This document shows positions 27,996-36,655 of a stretch of DNA of 64,000 nucleotides, piece by piece. Origin of the DNA: Herbidospora mongoliensis (GTDB lineage Bacteria; Actinomycetota; Actinomycetes; Streptosporangiales; Streptosporangiaceae); contig NZ_BBXD01000009.1 of NCBI RefSeq assembly GCF_001570545.1, forward strand, positions 248,001 to 312,000, written 5' to 3'. The translations under genes were made by a program, and so were the position numbers. The notes under the pieces were generated by a model that saw only the letters and a list, made by a program, of their open reading frames with translations, searched no databases and was not told the DNA's origin. Numbering within the stretch: position 1 is the stretch's first letter; each line of letters opens with the position of its first letter.

Positions 27996-28426
27996 TCCTC
28001 ATCGCGGACACTTCCGGGCTGATCGCGGCCTCCGACGCGAATGCGCCGGAGTCGGCAGACTGCCGGAAGCTCCTCGGAGAGGCCGGTACGGTCATCGTCT
28101 CGCCCCTCGTCCTCGCCGAGGTCGACCATATGGCGAAGGTGCGCTTCGGCCACGCCGGCAGGCGAGAACTCCTGGCCTTCGTCCTCGCGAACGTCCGTCG
28201 CATGCGGTTCCAGATACCGGAAATCGGCTGCGAGTCCCTGGAACAGGCCACGACCGTCCAGGCACGCTACGCCGCGCTCAATCTCGACCTGGCCGATGCC
28301 GTGAATGTGGTGCTCGCGGCGTCGTACGCGACCGACGCGGTTCTCACCCTCGACCGGCGCGATTTCCGGGCCGTCCGGCCACTCACCCGGCACCAGGCCT
28401 TCAGAGTTCTCCCCGACGACATCTGA
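27992..28426 (+). CDS. PIN-domain ribonuclease toxin (VapC-like)
   Basis: A 144-residue PIN nuclease. Acidic active-site residues are visible in ILIADTSGLI (Asp6), PLVLAEVDH (Glu), DLADAVNV (Asp) and LTLDRRDF (Asp). Family members cleave tRNA or rRNA when the antitoxin is degraded. The GTG start is chosen because it overlaps the antitoxin stop (GTGA). Complete and apparently intact. Confidence 0.88.
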   Translation: MILIADTSGLIAASDANAPESADCRKLLGEAGTVIVSPLVLAEVDHMAKVRFGHAGRRELLAFVLANVRRMRFQIPEIGCESLEQATTVQARYAALNLDLADAVNVVLAASYATDAVLTLDRRDFRAVRPLTRHQAFRVLPDDI

Positions 28427-28632
28427 CCGCAGACGACAGCCGGGACGTTCTGAGCCGGTCCGGCGGCGCACCGGCCTCCGACTCCGAGGCCGGAGAAGAT
28501 GGCCGGTGCGCCACACTTCCATACGGTCTGCGGACTCGCCAAACTTCTGGGCGGTTCGCCACGTCTTAAAGGTCAGCCTGTCCCCTTCGGGGAGGCTCCT
28601 TTCTTGGAACGTGACAAACCTCTGGAGAAAAG

Positions 28633-29514
28633 ATGATCGCCCTACGTTCCACCCTCGCCAGAACCGCTCTCGCCGCCGGGCTGGCCGGCCTGCTGGCCCC
28701 CATGGCGGTGACGCCCGCCGCGACGGCCAAGGCGGTGCCCCAGCTGGTCGCGATCCGGGCCGACCGGCATCCCGGTATCGACCGTCTCGTCTTCGAGTTC
28801 CGCAACGGGCTGCCGCCCACCCGGATCGCGGAGTACGTGCCCAAGCTGATCGCCGACGGGTCGGGGCACACCGTTCCCGTCCCCGGGAGCGCGAAGCTGG
28901 CCTTACGGTTCTTCGACGCCCGCGGCCACAGCGACCAGGGCGGCTCCACCTACGGCGCGGCCCGCCGGACGTACGCGCTGCCGGGTGTCATCCAGGTCGT
29001 CAACACGGGCGACTGGGAGGCGACGTTGTCGTTCGGGGTGGGGCTGGCCAAGAAGGCGTCCTACCGGATGTACACGCTGACCAATCCGAGCCGGGTCGTC
29101 GTCGACTTCACCGTGAACTACCGCACCGTCCCGGTGAAGGTCCATTTCCTCGACCTCCCGCGCGAGCCGAAGCTCAAGGCCGTGTCGCGTCAGGTCATCC
29201 CGCCGAGCACGGCCAACGGGGCGCTGCAGCGGCTGTTCGCCGGGCCGACGGCGGCCGAGCAGAAGGCGGGACTGCGGTTCGTGGCCTCCGGGGCGACCGG
29301 GTTCAGCAAGCTGACCGTCAAGAACAAGGTCGCGCGGGTCTACCTCACCGGGAACGTGCGCAGCGGCGGCTCGACCTTCACCGTCGCCAACCACATCAAC
29401 GCGACCCTCAAGGGCTTCACCTCGATCAAGTGGGTGAAGATCTACGACGCGGCCGGGCACACCGAGCGGCCCAACGGCAACAGCGACTCGATCCCCGAGT
29501 CCTTGGAGCCGTGA
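28633..29514 (+). CDS. Secreted AMIN-like and GerMN domain protein
   Basis: A 293-residue exported protein. Signal peptide is residues 1-32 (ending ATAKA). An AMIN-like domain (LVAIRADRHPGIDRLVFEF to PSRVVVDF) spans about 36-160. A GerMN domain follows (VKVHFLDLP, NGALQRLFAGPTAAE, VYLTGNVRSGGSTFTVANHI) to about 285. GerMN-type domains occur in spore and lipoprotein envelope factors; AMIN domains target the wall. Probable wall-associated structural or regulatory protein. No neighbour is co-transcribed with certainty. Confidence 0.8.
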   Translation: MIALRSTLARTALAAGLAGLLAPMAVTPAATAKAVPQLVAIRADRHPGIDRLVFEFRNGLPPTRIAEYVPKLIADGSGHTVPVPGSAKLALRFFDARGHSDQGGSTYGAARRTYALPGVIQVVNTGDWEATLSFGVGLAKKASYRMYTLTNPSRVVVDFTVNYRTVPVKVHFLDLPREPKLKAVSRQVIPPSTANGALQRLFAGPTAAEQKAGLRFVASGATGFSKLTVKNKVARVYLTGNVRSGGSTFTVANHINATLKGFTSIKWVKIYDAAGHTERPNGNSDSIPESLEP

Positions 29515-29588
29515 GGATTTCTGCACAGACAGTCACCTGACTTCACGATTTCCTGAACCCCGTCAGCACACACGATGGGGGAACTCAG

Positions 29589-30095
29589 ATGTCTTTCGTA
29601 CACCGTGTCCTCGCCACTCTCGCGCTCGTCGCGGCGGGTCTGGCGATGGTCACCACTCCCGCGCAGGCGGCGACGGACACGTCCGTGCACGTCTCGGGGA
29701 AGACCTTGTTCATCGTCGGCACCGGCGTCGGGGAGGCCGTCAACGTCGGCTTCCAGTTCGGGACGCTGACCGTCGACTCCACGTCGGGGATCGTGGCCGG
29801 CGCCGGGTGCGTCCAGTCGGGGGCGGTGGCCCAGTGCTCCGGCGCGATCCAGTTCCTGGACGTCGCCCTGCTCGGGGGCGACGACACGTTCTCCAACGGC
29901 ACGTCGTTCCAGTCGAGCGTGCTGGGCGGCGCGGGGATCGACGTCCTGAACGGGGGTTCGGGGCGGGACGGGCTCAACGGGGGTTCCGGCGACGACACCC
30001 TCAAGGGCAACGGCGGAGTCGACGTCGCGAACGGGGTCGCCGGGTTCGACAGGTGCACGGCCGAGACCGAGACGGGCTGCGAGGCCGACGCCTGA
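29589..30095 (+). CDS. Small secreted RTX-type calcium-binding repeat protein
   Basis: A 168-residue exported protein. Signal peptide MSFVHRVLATLALVAAGLAMVTTPAQA. The C-terminal third has RTX-like nonapeptide repeats (GGAGIDVLNGGSGRDGLNGG, then GSGDDTLKGNGG) that fold as a beta-roll around Ca2+. There is a Cys pair in the middle and another at the C-terminal end. No enzymatic domain is present. Role unknown; perhaps a wall or matrix protein. Confidence 0.75.
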   Translation: MSFVHRVLATLALVAAGLAMVTTPAQAATDTSVHVSGKTLFIVGTGVGEAVNVGFQFGTLTVDSTSGIVAGAGCVQSGAVAQCSGAIQFLDVALLGGDDTFSNGTSFQSSVLGGAGIDVLNGGSGRDGLNGGSGDDTLKGNGGVDVANGVAGFDRCTAETETGCEADA

Positions 30096-30119
30096 TCCCG
30101 CTCAACGCGGCACCACGCG

Positions 30120-31163
30120 TCACTGAGATCGGTAGAAGTCGCGATGCGCGAGAGCCGCCCGGTGCCAAGTGTGCCGGGCGGCCAGCGCCTTCCCCGCCGC
30201 CGCTCGCTCCGCCGACGGGACGGTCACCGCCTCGCGCAGACGCGCCGCCAACGTGCCCGCGTCGGCGGCGAACAACGCGGCACCGGTGAAGATGTCGCGG
30301 AAGACCGCCAGGTCACGCACCACCAGCGGCACCCCGGCCGCCAGGGCCTCCATCGCGGCCAGGCCGAAGCCCTCTTTCGTCGACGGGAACGCGAACGCCG
30401 ACGCCCCCGCCACCAGGCCGGGCAGGTCGTCGTGCGGCACCGGGCCGAGCACGACCGGCGCGACGCCCAGCTCAAGAGCCCTGGCCTCCCACGCCGCTCG
30501 ATAGTCGCGGTAGTCGAACAGCGTCTCCCCGCCCGCGATGACCAGCGGATACTCCGGCAATAGGGCGTGCGCTTCGAGCAGGTCGAGGGAGCCCTTGCGG
30601 GGTTCGATGCCGCCGACCGTCAGGACATACGTACCGAAACGAGCACGCCACGAAGATCCGTCGGCCGATGCGAACCGCGCGGCGTCCACGCCGTTCGGGA
30701 TGACCTGGGCGGAGATGCCCCACCCGTCAACAAGCTCCGAAGCCACCGCCGACGAGACGCAGACGTGGGCGAAGGGCTCGACCAGTGCGCGTTCGTGGCA
30801 GGCCGCCAGCTCGGGCGTCGTGAAGTGGTCGAGGTGGTGGACGGTCCGGACGCACGGGCCGACCGCGTTGGCGGTGATGCAGTCCTGGGCGTGCACGATG
30901 TCGTACAGAGAGGGCGTGAAAGCCCGCCCCAGCAGGTCGATCGACCGCAGGACCCGCTCCCCCACGGTCTCGCCCGGCACGTCGGGGCAGTCGATGATGT
31001 GGACGGGCACCGTCACCGGCCGGTAGAACCGCCGGTCGCCCCCGCGCCCCAGCGCCCACACCTCGACGTCCTCCCCGAGGGCCGCCAGCGCCTCGGCGAG
31101 GGCGAGGGTGTGCACGACCCCGCCCCGGGGTTTCGTCGAGTAGGTCAGCAGCGCGATCCTCAT
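30120..31163 (-). CDS. Glycosyltransferase, MSMEG_0565 family (Nit1C cluster)
   Basis: A 347-residue GT4-type enzyme. It has the glycine-rich N-terminus TYSTKPRGGVVHTLALAEAL, an acceptor-binding HAQDC segment, the donor motif IPNGVDAARF and the family EX7E motif in STKEGFGLAAMEALAAG. It is the last gene of the nitrilase operon; its ATG overlaps the preceding stop (ATGA). This glycosyltransferase family is a named companion of Nit1C clusters in mycobacteria. The acceptor is unknown. Confidence 0.85.
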   Translation of the reverse strand: MRIALLTYSTKPRGGVVHTLALAEALAALGEDVEVWALGRGGDRRFYRPVTVPVHIIDCPDVPGETVGERVLRSIDLLGRAFTPSLYDIVHAQDCITANAVGPCVRTVHHLDHFTTPELAACHERALVEPFAHVCVSSAVASELVDGWGISAQVIPNGVDAARFASADGSSWRARFGTYVLTVGGIEPRKGSLDLLEAHALLPEYPLVIAGGETLFDYRDYRAAWEARALELGVAPVVLGPVPHDDLPGLVAGASAFAFPSTKEGFGLAAMEALAAGVPLVVRDLAVFRDIFTGAALFAADAGTLAARLREAVTVPSAERAAAGKALAARHTWHRAALAHRDFYRSQ

Positions 31164-31981
31164 CCCCGGTAGGCCCCCGGCCGCCGTTCCCCGATGTGCC
31201 GCAGCACCCGCCGCGCCTGCCCGATCTCGGCCGCCACGTCCACCTCGGCCACCGCGAGGCCGGCCTTCGACCACGTGCGGGCCAGGATGTCCCCGCCGGG
31301 ACCGACCACCTTGGCCTGGCCGAGGAACCGCATCCCGCCCATCGCGCCGGTCTGGTTCGAGGAGGCCAGCACCACTTGGTTCTCGGCGGCGCGCGCGCAG
31401 TCGTACAGATCGAAAAGACGCGACTGCCGGTCCTGAGCCATGCGCGGGGCCCGGTTGGTGATGCTGGTCGGCCAGGCGGACAGGCAGGCGATGATCTCCG
31501 CGCCGTCGAGGGCCAGAGATCGGGCCGACTCGGGGAAGGTCTTGTCGTAGTCGATCAGCATGCCGACCCGCCCGGCCGGGGTGTCGAAGGCGTCGAACCG
31601 GTCGCCGGGTGAGTAGGCCGCGATCTCCCCGGCCGGAAGGTGCACCTTGCGGTGGCGGCCGAGCACGCCGTCGCCGGTCACGCAGACGGCCGAGTTGTAG
31701 CGCAGGTCGCCCTCGGCCTCGCAGTAGCCGACGCAGACGACCATCTCGGCGGCCAGTTCCGCGACCCGCTTGATCAGGGGGTCGTCGGGATCGAGGGCGG
31801 GCGGCAGGGCCGAGGGGTCGGGGTGCCGGAGGTCGGCGAGGTAGCCGCCCAGGGTCGCGTCGGGCAGCACGAGCAGCCCGGCCCCCTCCAGGCGCGCGTC
31901 GGCGATGAGCTTGGCGACCCGCTGGAGGTCGAATTCCAGGTCACGGCCGAAGTGCGCGGAGGCGGCGGCGATGCGGAGCAC
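31160..31981 (-). CDS. Nitrilase-fold paralogue lacking the catalytic Glu and Cys (probable pseudoenzyme)
   Basis: A 273-residue carbon-nitrogen hydrolase homologue, clearly a tandem copy of the next gene upstream (shared RHRKVH/HHRKVH, FPESARSLALDGA). The catalytic triad is altered. Glu in LPE is Asp (LPDATLGGY, near residue 40), Lys is kept (HRKVHLP), and the nucleophile Cys is Asp (GMLIDYDKTFPES, near residue 143). The frame is intact and packed into the operon with a 4-base overlap, so it is not a decayed gene. It may be a regulatory subunit, a heteromer partner, or have another chemistry. Confidence 0.85.
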   Translation of the reverse strand: MLRIAAASAHFGRDLEFDLQRVAKLIADARLEGAGLLVLPDATLGGYLADLRHPDPSALPPALDPDDPLIKRVAELAAEMVVCVGYCEAEGDLRYNSAVCVTGDGVLGRHRKVHLPAGEIAAYSPGDRFDAFDTPAGRVGMLIDYDKTFPESARSLALDGAEIIACLSAWPTSITNRAPRMAQDRQSRLFDLYDCARAAENQVVLASSNQTGAMGGMRFLGQAKVVGPGGDILARTWSKAGLAVAEVDVAAEIGQARRVLRHIGERRPGAYRG

Positions 31982-31984
31982 GGA

Positions 31985-32809
31985 TCAGAATCCTGCCGCA
32001 TACGCCTCGGGACGGCGATCCCGCAGATGCCCCATCGACCGCCGGGCGGTCGCCAGGGTCTCCTCAAGATCCAGGGAGGCGACCGCGACACCGGCGGAGA
32101 CGCCCGTGGCGGCCAGGATCTCGCCGCCCGGACCGACGATCTTGGCGCGGCCGACGAAGCGCAGGTCGCCGAAGGTGCCCGACTGGTTGGACGACACCCA
32201 CACCACCTGGTTCTCCAGCGCCCGCGCCTGATCGAACAGGTCGAACCGGCGGGTCCAGCGGTCGTCGGCCAGGTCGGGCGCGGGATCGGTGCGGCTGGCC
32301 GGCCAGGCCGAGACGCAGACGACGATCTGCGCGCCGTCCAGGGCCAGCGATCGGGCCGACTCGGGGAACGCCTTGTCGTAGCAGATCATCATGCCCATCC
32401 GGCCGGCCGGGGTGTCGAAGGCGGTGAAGCCGTCACCGGCCGCGTAGCTCTGGTTCTCGCGCAGCGGCTGGTGGACCTTGCGGTGGTGTCCCAGGATGCC
32501 GTCGCCGGTCACGCAGACGACGGAGTTGAACCGCAGGTCCCCCTCCGCCTCGCAGTATCCGGCGCAGATCACCATGTCTCCGGCGATGCCGGCCAGCCGG
32601 GCGAGCTCCGGCCCGTCCCGGCGCAGCGCCGGAGGTCCGGCCGCCTCGCCACCCAGATTCGCCAGATATCCGCCCAGGCACGCCTCGGGAAGCGCCAATA
32701 CCGACGCGCCCTCCGACCGAGCTCTGAAAGCCAGGCGCTCGATCGTGGCGAAACACTCGTCGAGGTCCCGGCCGAAGGGGGCGGCGACGGCCGCCAGCCG
32801 AATGGTCAT
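31985..32809 (-). CDS. Nit1C nitrilase (carbon-nitrogen hydrolase)
   Basis: A 274-residue nitrilase-superfamily enzyme with a full catalytic triad: Glu in LPEACLGGY, Lys in HHRKVHQP and Cys in GMMICYDKAFPES. In related Nit1C clusters this nitrilase is the central enzyme and has been linked to cyanide/nitrile nitrogen use. It lies three bases from the paralogue downstream and nine from the upstream GNAT/AIRS gene. The ATG is preceded on the minus strand by AGGAGG (GAGGAGGACACATG), a strong site. Confidence 0.9.
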   Translation of the reverse strand: MTIRLAAVAAPFGRDLDECFATIERLAFRARSEGASVLALPEACLGGYLANLGGEAAGPPALRRDGPELARLAGIAGDMVICAGYCEAEGDLRFNSVVCVTGDGILGHHRKVHQPLRENQSYAAGDGFTAFDTPAGRMGMMICYDKAFPESARSLALDGAQIVVCVSAWPASRTDPAPDLADDRWTRRFDLFDQARALENQVVWVSSNQSGTFGDLRFVGRAKIVGPGGEILAATGVSAGVAVASLDLEETLATARRSMGHLRDRRPEAYAAGF

Positions 32810-32818
32810 GTGTCCTCC

Positions 32819-34249
32819 TCAGGCCGTTCCGAGACCGGTCACCGACCGCGGTACGGCCTCCGTCTCCACCCCATCGGGCCAGCGCAACCGCACTCCGCCC
32901 CCGACCACGAGCTCACCGCACTCGGCCCCTGCCGCCGGTCCTGCCGCCAGCGCGGGGCCGCCCGCCGTGAGCATGGCGAACCCGGGGAAGCACGTCAGCC
33001 AGTCGCCCGTCGTCACCCCGGCGGGCCTGGGCACCTTCGCGGGTTCGAGCACCGCGCCGCAGCCACTGGCCTCGGCCAGCATCCCCAGCGTGCCGGCGAT
33101 CCCGGCCATGGACACGTCCTTGGCCGCCGCGGGCTGAGCCTGCCCGACCGCGCCGAGCATGGCGCGCAGTTCCTCGGTCGTCCGCGTCGAGGTGGAGTCC
33201 CACTGCCGCCCGGTGTAGCCGGTACGCCACCGGCCGCCGAGGTCGGCGGTCAGCCGCACCGCCTGACCCGGCCGCCCGCCCCCGCCCGGCACCGGCTTCG
33301 AGGTCCGCCCGAGGGCGGTGACGGCGAGCGCGGCGGGCACCCCGAGCTGGGTGTGCCCACCGAGGACCGGCACGTCATAGGCCATCGACGCGCGCCGCAG
33401 CCCGGTGAGCACCCGCGCCGCGAACGAGGCGTCCCGCGCGCCCAGCGCGTCGAGCAGCCCGACGGGCGTCGCGCCCATGGCGGCGAGGTCGTTCAGGTTG
33501 ACCAGCACCGAACACCATCCGGCCCAGTCGGGGTCGCGTTCGACCATCGACGGCAGGATCGCGTCACACGCCGCGACCACGTCGCTGCCGGGCACCGGCG
33601 CGCCGTCGTCGCCGACCCAGCCGCGCCCGCCGGGCGAGAGCCCGCGCAGCAGCGGCCCGAGGACCGCCTTCCCCGCCGCCGCCTGGGCGAGCCTCCCGAT
33701 GGGCCACCGCATCGTCAGATGCGGCCGCCCGGCCACCTTCGCGGCCTTGACCGCCTGCCACCCGAGCCTGCTGAAAACCGGAACGGCCCGTTCCTGTACG
33801 TCGGCCTCGAACCGCAGCACCCCCGCGTCCTCCGCGAAGGCGCACGCCGCCCGGATCAGCGCGGGCCCCACGCCGGGAGCCCCGCGCAGCCCCGGGTCGA
33901 CCACGAGCCGGGAACCGCGCCACCACCCGATGTCGGGCCCGTCGCCCACCGGCCCGAGCCGCACCCCGCCGATGACGACCCCGGCCGGGTCCCGCGCCAC
34001 CAGCACGACGGTGCGCGGATCCTCGTCCCGGAAGTCCAGGTCGTCGCCCTCGAAAAGCCCCTGCTCCTCGACGAAGACCCGCCGCCGGAGGAGCCGGTAG
34101 GCGTACAGGCAACCCCGGTCGGCGCTCGCCTCGATGACGAACCGAGGCGGGACCTGGCGGGATCCGAGCAGCGCCGGAACATGAAGCGGGCCCGGGGCGG
34201 CGAGCTCCGGCGCGTCAGTCAGCAACACATCGCAGACCGAGGAAGTCAC
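32819..34249 (-). CDS. GNAT acetyltransferase fused to AIR-synthase-like domain (MSMEG_0567/Sll0786-Sll0787 family)
   Basis: A 476-residue two-domain protein. Residues 35-185 are a GNAT N-acyltransferase fold (YRLLRRRVFVEEQGLF, VVIGGVRLG, DPGLRGAPGVGPALIRAA). Residues 200-476 resemble PurM/AIR synthase (WVGDDGAPVPG, VLVNLNDLAAMGATPVGLLDAL, AKDVSMAGIAGTLGML). In cyanobacteria these are two separate genes; here they are fused, as in mycobacteria. The GTG start lies four bases after the radical SAM stop. The biochemical reaction is not established. Confidence 0.85.
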   Translation of the reverse strand: MTSSVCDVLLTDAPELAAPGPLHVPALLGSRQVPPRFVIEASADRGCLYAYRLLRRRVFVEEQGLFEGDDLDFRDEDPRTVVLVARDPAGVVIGGVRLGPVGDGPDIGWWRGSRLVVDPGLRGAPGVGPALIRAACAFAEDAGVLRFEADVQERAVPVFSRLGWQAVKAAKVAGRPHLTMRWPIGRLAQAAAGKAVLGPLLRGLSPGGRGWVGDDGAPVPGSDVVAACDAILPSMVERDPDWAGWCSVLVNLNDLAAMGATPVGLLDALGARDASFAARVLTGLRRASMAYDVPVLGGHTQLGVPAALAVTALGRTSKPVPGGGGRPGQAVRLTADLGGRWRTGYTGRQWDSTSTRTTEELRAMLGAVGQAQPAAAKDVSMAGIAGTLGMLAEASGCGAVLEPAKVPRPAGVTTGDWLTCFPGFAMLTAGGPALAAGPAAGAECGELVVGGGVRLRWPDGVETEAVPRSVTGLGTA

Positions 34250-34253
34250 CGGA

Positions 34254-35309
34254 TCACCCGCCCGCCGTCGCCAGGGCGCTGCACGCGCCGCACGCCGCGC
34301 ACCCCGCGCCCTGCTCGGCGCCGGTCATCCCGGCGCCGCGCAGCATCGCGGCCACGCGTTCGGTCACGTCGTGGACCAGTTCCCTCGACGGCGCCGGTAC
34401 GCCGTCACGCCGCCCCAGCGTCCCCGCGAGCGGCCGGTAGGGCACCACGAACGGATAGACGCCGTGCGCGATCAGCCGGGAGGCCCCCGCGACGAGTTCG
34501 TCCGGCGACTCCCCCAGCCCGATCAGCAGGTAGGTCGACACCCGGTTCCGCCCGAACACCCGGACCGCCTCGTCCCAGGCGGCCCAGTACGCGGACAGCG
34601 GGGTCCGCGCCTTCCCGGGCGTCCACCGCCGCCGGACCTCGTCGTCGAGCGACTCGACGTGGATCCCGATGGCATGCGCCCCGGCCCGCTTCAGCTCCGA
34701 GATCCAGGCCAGATCGCCGGGCGGCTCGCACTGCACCTGGATCGGCAACCCGGGCACCGCGCCCAGCACGGCCGTGACCGACCGTGCCAGCACCTTGGCC
34801 CCACGATCGGCCCCGGACGTCGTCCCGGTCGTCATGACCATCTGCCGCACCCCGTCGAGCCGGACCGCCGCAGCGGCCACCTCGGCGAGCTGCGCGGGGG
34901 TCTTGGCCGCCACGGTCGCGCCGTTCGTAAGGGACTCCTCCACGGCGCAGAACCGGCACCGGTCCTCTTCGGCGTACCGCACGCAGGTCTGCACCACGGT
35001 CGTGGCCAGCACGTCGGCCCCGTGAAGCTTCGCGATCTTCTCGTACGGCACTCCGTCGGCCGTCGACAGGTCGTAGAACCGGGGCCTTCTCACGGGCCGG
35101 ACGGCCACGCCCATGTCGGTGCCGCCCAGGAAGAGCCGCCCGTCGCGGACGACGTAGGGGCTGGAGGGGTCGAGCGGCAGCGCGGCGTTCCGGCCGTCGA
35201 CGAGCAGGTGGCCGTCGTCCGACGGACCGGCGCCGCCGGTCCGCCGCACGGGCGCGTCGAGCCGGACCCCTCGGATGGCCACGTCGACGCGGGTCGAGAC
35301 GCGGTCCAT
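34254..35309 (-). CDS. Radical SAM protein, MSMEG_0568/Sll0785 family
   Basis: A 351-residue enzyme with a non-canonical cluster motif TCVRYAEEDRCRFC (CX8CX2C) around residues 108-120 and extra C-terminal cysteines in GAGCAACGACS, possibly for a second cluster. Other recognisable segments are MVMTTGTTSG and IQVQCEPP, typical of the radical SAM barrel. Start and upstream stop overlap by one base (TGATG). It is an obligate member of Nit1C clusters. Its substrate is unknown. Confidence 0.87.
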   Translation of the reverse strand: MDRVSTRVDVAIRGVRLDAPVRRTGGAGPSDDGHLLVDGRNAALPLDPSSPYVVRDGRLFLGGTDMGVAVRPVRRPRFYDLSTADGVPYEKIAKLHGADVLATTVVQTCVRYAEEDRCRFCAVEESLTNGATVAAKTPAQLAEVAAAAVRLDGVRQMVMTTGTTSGADRGAKVLARSVTAVLGAVPGLPIQVQCEPPGDLAWISELKRAGAHAIGIHVESLDDEVRRRWTPGKARTPLSAYWAAWDEAVRVFGRNRVSTYLLIGLGESPDELVAGASRLIAHGVYPFVVPYRPLAGTLGRRDGVPAPSRELVHDVTERVAAMLRGAGMTGAEQGAGCAACGACSALATAGG

Positions 35310-35830
35310 CAGAACATGTACGTCGAGTTGATGATGGCGCCCTTGCGGGAGTAATGGATCAGCGCGTCCTGCACGTCGAGCGGGTGCGTCGGGATCACCC
35401 CTTCGATGAGGTCCTCCTCGCGCGCGCCGTGCAGGGAGAGCCCGAAGCGGCAGCAGTAGACCTTGCCGCCCTCGGCGATGAACGTCTTGAGCGAGTTGTT
35501 GATGTTGTGCTCACCGGGGAACGCCGAGTTCCCCGTCGTCGGGAAACCCCGGGTGGCCAGGCAGTTCAGCGAGCCCGGCCCGTAGAAGTAGATCGCCGAC
35601 TCGAAGCCCTTCCGCAGGGCCCTGGTCGCCTGGAGGATGGCCACGAAGCTGACCGACGACTCGTGCGCGATGCCGTGGACGAGCGTGAAGTACGACTCGC
35701 CGTCTTCGGCCTTGTAGTCGGGGAAGACCTTCGTCTCGCCGTACAGGCTCGACCCGTCGGGCAGCGACGGGTGGGGGATCTCGGTGAGGCTGGCCTGCTC
35801 AAGCTCGGTCAGTTCGGTCACTTCGGCCAT
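35309..35830 (-). CDS. Sll0783/MSMEG_0572 family nitrogen-starvation response protein
   Basis: A 173-residue cytoplasmic protein. It has the conserved segments ETKVFPDYKAEDGESYFTLVHG, AIYFYGPGSLNCLATRGFP and KVYCCRFGLSLHG, including a Cys-Cys pair. The cyanobacterial homologue Sll0783 is strongly induced on nitrogen starvation and affects polyhydroxybutyrate formation. The start is supported by AAGGAGCC seven bases upstream. It sits between the amidohydrolase and the radical SAM gene in one operon. Confidence 0.85.
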   Translation of the reverse strand: MAEVTELTELEQASLTEIPHPSLPDGSSLYGETKVFPDYKAEDGESYFTLVHGIAHESSVSFVAILQATRALRKGFESAIYFYGPGSLNCLATRGFPTTGNSAFPGEHNINNSLKTFIAEGGKVYCCRFGLSLHGAREEDLIEGVIPTHPLDVQDALIHYSRKGAIINSTYMF

Positions 35831-35839
35831 GACGGCTCC

Positions 35840-36655
35840 TTATCCATAGAGCTTCTCGAAGGTGTCGTGGAATACCAGCCGGGCCAGCTCGCCGTCCCCC
35901 ACGGCGGCACTGAGCCGGGCGTGCTCCCCGGGGTGGTCGCCCCAGGGTTCGTCGCTGGCGAACAGCAGCCGGTCGTGGCCGAGGCCGCGCCGGTCGATCT
36001 CCTGGGCCAGCCAGCGGGGCGCGAACCCGATGGCCCAGGAGAGGTCGGTGTAGACGCGCTTGCCGGCCGCGATCCAGTCGAAGAACCGGGAGCCGGCGAG
36101 CTTGATGTGCCCGGAGGCGCCACCGCCGAAGTGGACGAGGTGGACGGCGACCTGCTCGCCGTACCTCTCGACCAGATGCCCGATCGAGTCGATGTCCGAG
36201 GCCGCGCCGGGCGAGGTGTGGACGTGCACGACCAGGTCCCGCTCCCTGGCGACGGCGAAGATCCGGTCGAGCATCGGCTCGCAGGCGGGGTCGTCCGGAC
36301 GTCCACCCAGCAGGAAGCTCAGCTTCAGCGCCCGCACCCCGGGCTCACCGGCGAGGGCGAGCGCGGCCAGTGTGCGCGGCTCGTCGGCGGGCAGCGGCGA
36401 GACCCACAGCCCTGCCCTGATCCGGTCGTCCCGGGCCGCGGCCTCGACGCAGAGCTCGTTGAAGGAGAACGCGACGGCCGGGTCGGGCACGCCGTAGTTG
36501 GGGATCACCAGCGCCCGCTCGGTGCCCTCGCGGTCGAGGTCGCGCAGCAGTTCGGCGATGGTGGCGCGGGCGCCGACGTCCGGCCGGACCGGCGGGCCGC
36601 CGTAGAAGGGATAGGCGGGCAGCACGCCCAGATGGCGGTGCGCGTCTCGGATCAT
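35840..36655 (-). CDS. Amidohydrolase family 2 (PF04909-type) protein
   Basis: A 271-residue TIM-barrel hydrolase. Metal-binding HRH lies in IRDAHRHLG near the N-terminus. Further metal or catalytic candidates are VHVHTSPGAA, VHLVHFGGG and the late Asp in LLFASDEPWGDHPG. The ATG overlaps the flavoprotein stop by one base (TGATG), so it is embedded in the nitrilase operon. I do not recall it as a standard Nit1C member, so it may extend the pathway, for example by hydrolysing a downstream amide or carboxylate. Substrate unknown. Confidence 0.82.
   Translation of the reverse strand: MIRDAHRHLGVLPAYPFYGGPPVRPDVGARATIAELLRDLDREGTERALVIPNYGVPDPAVAFSFNELCVEAAARDDRIRAGLWVSPLPADEPRTLAALALAGEPGVRALKLSFLLGGRPDDPACEPMLDRIFAVARERDLVVHVHTSPGAASDIDSIGHLVERYGEQVAVHLVHFGGGASGHIKLAGSRFFDWIAAGKRVYTDLSWAIGFAPRWLAQEIDRRGLGHDRLLFASDEPWGDHPGEHARLSAAVGDGELARLVFHDTFEKLYG

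Noticed and set aside
31160-31981. Nitrilase paralogue as a decaying pseudogene
   Set aside because: The frame is intact, the catalytic Lys and flanking motifs are kept, and both neighbours are within a few bases, which argues for selection.
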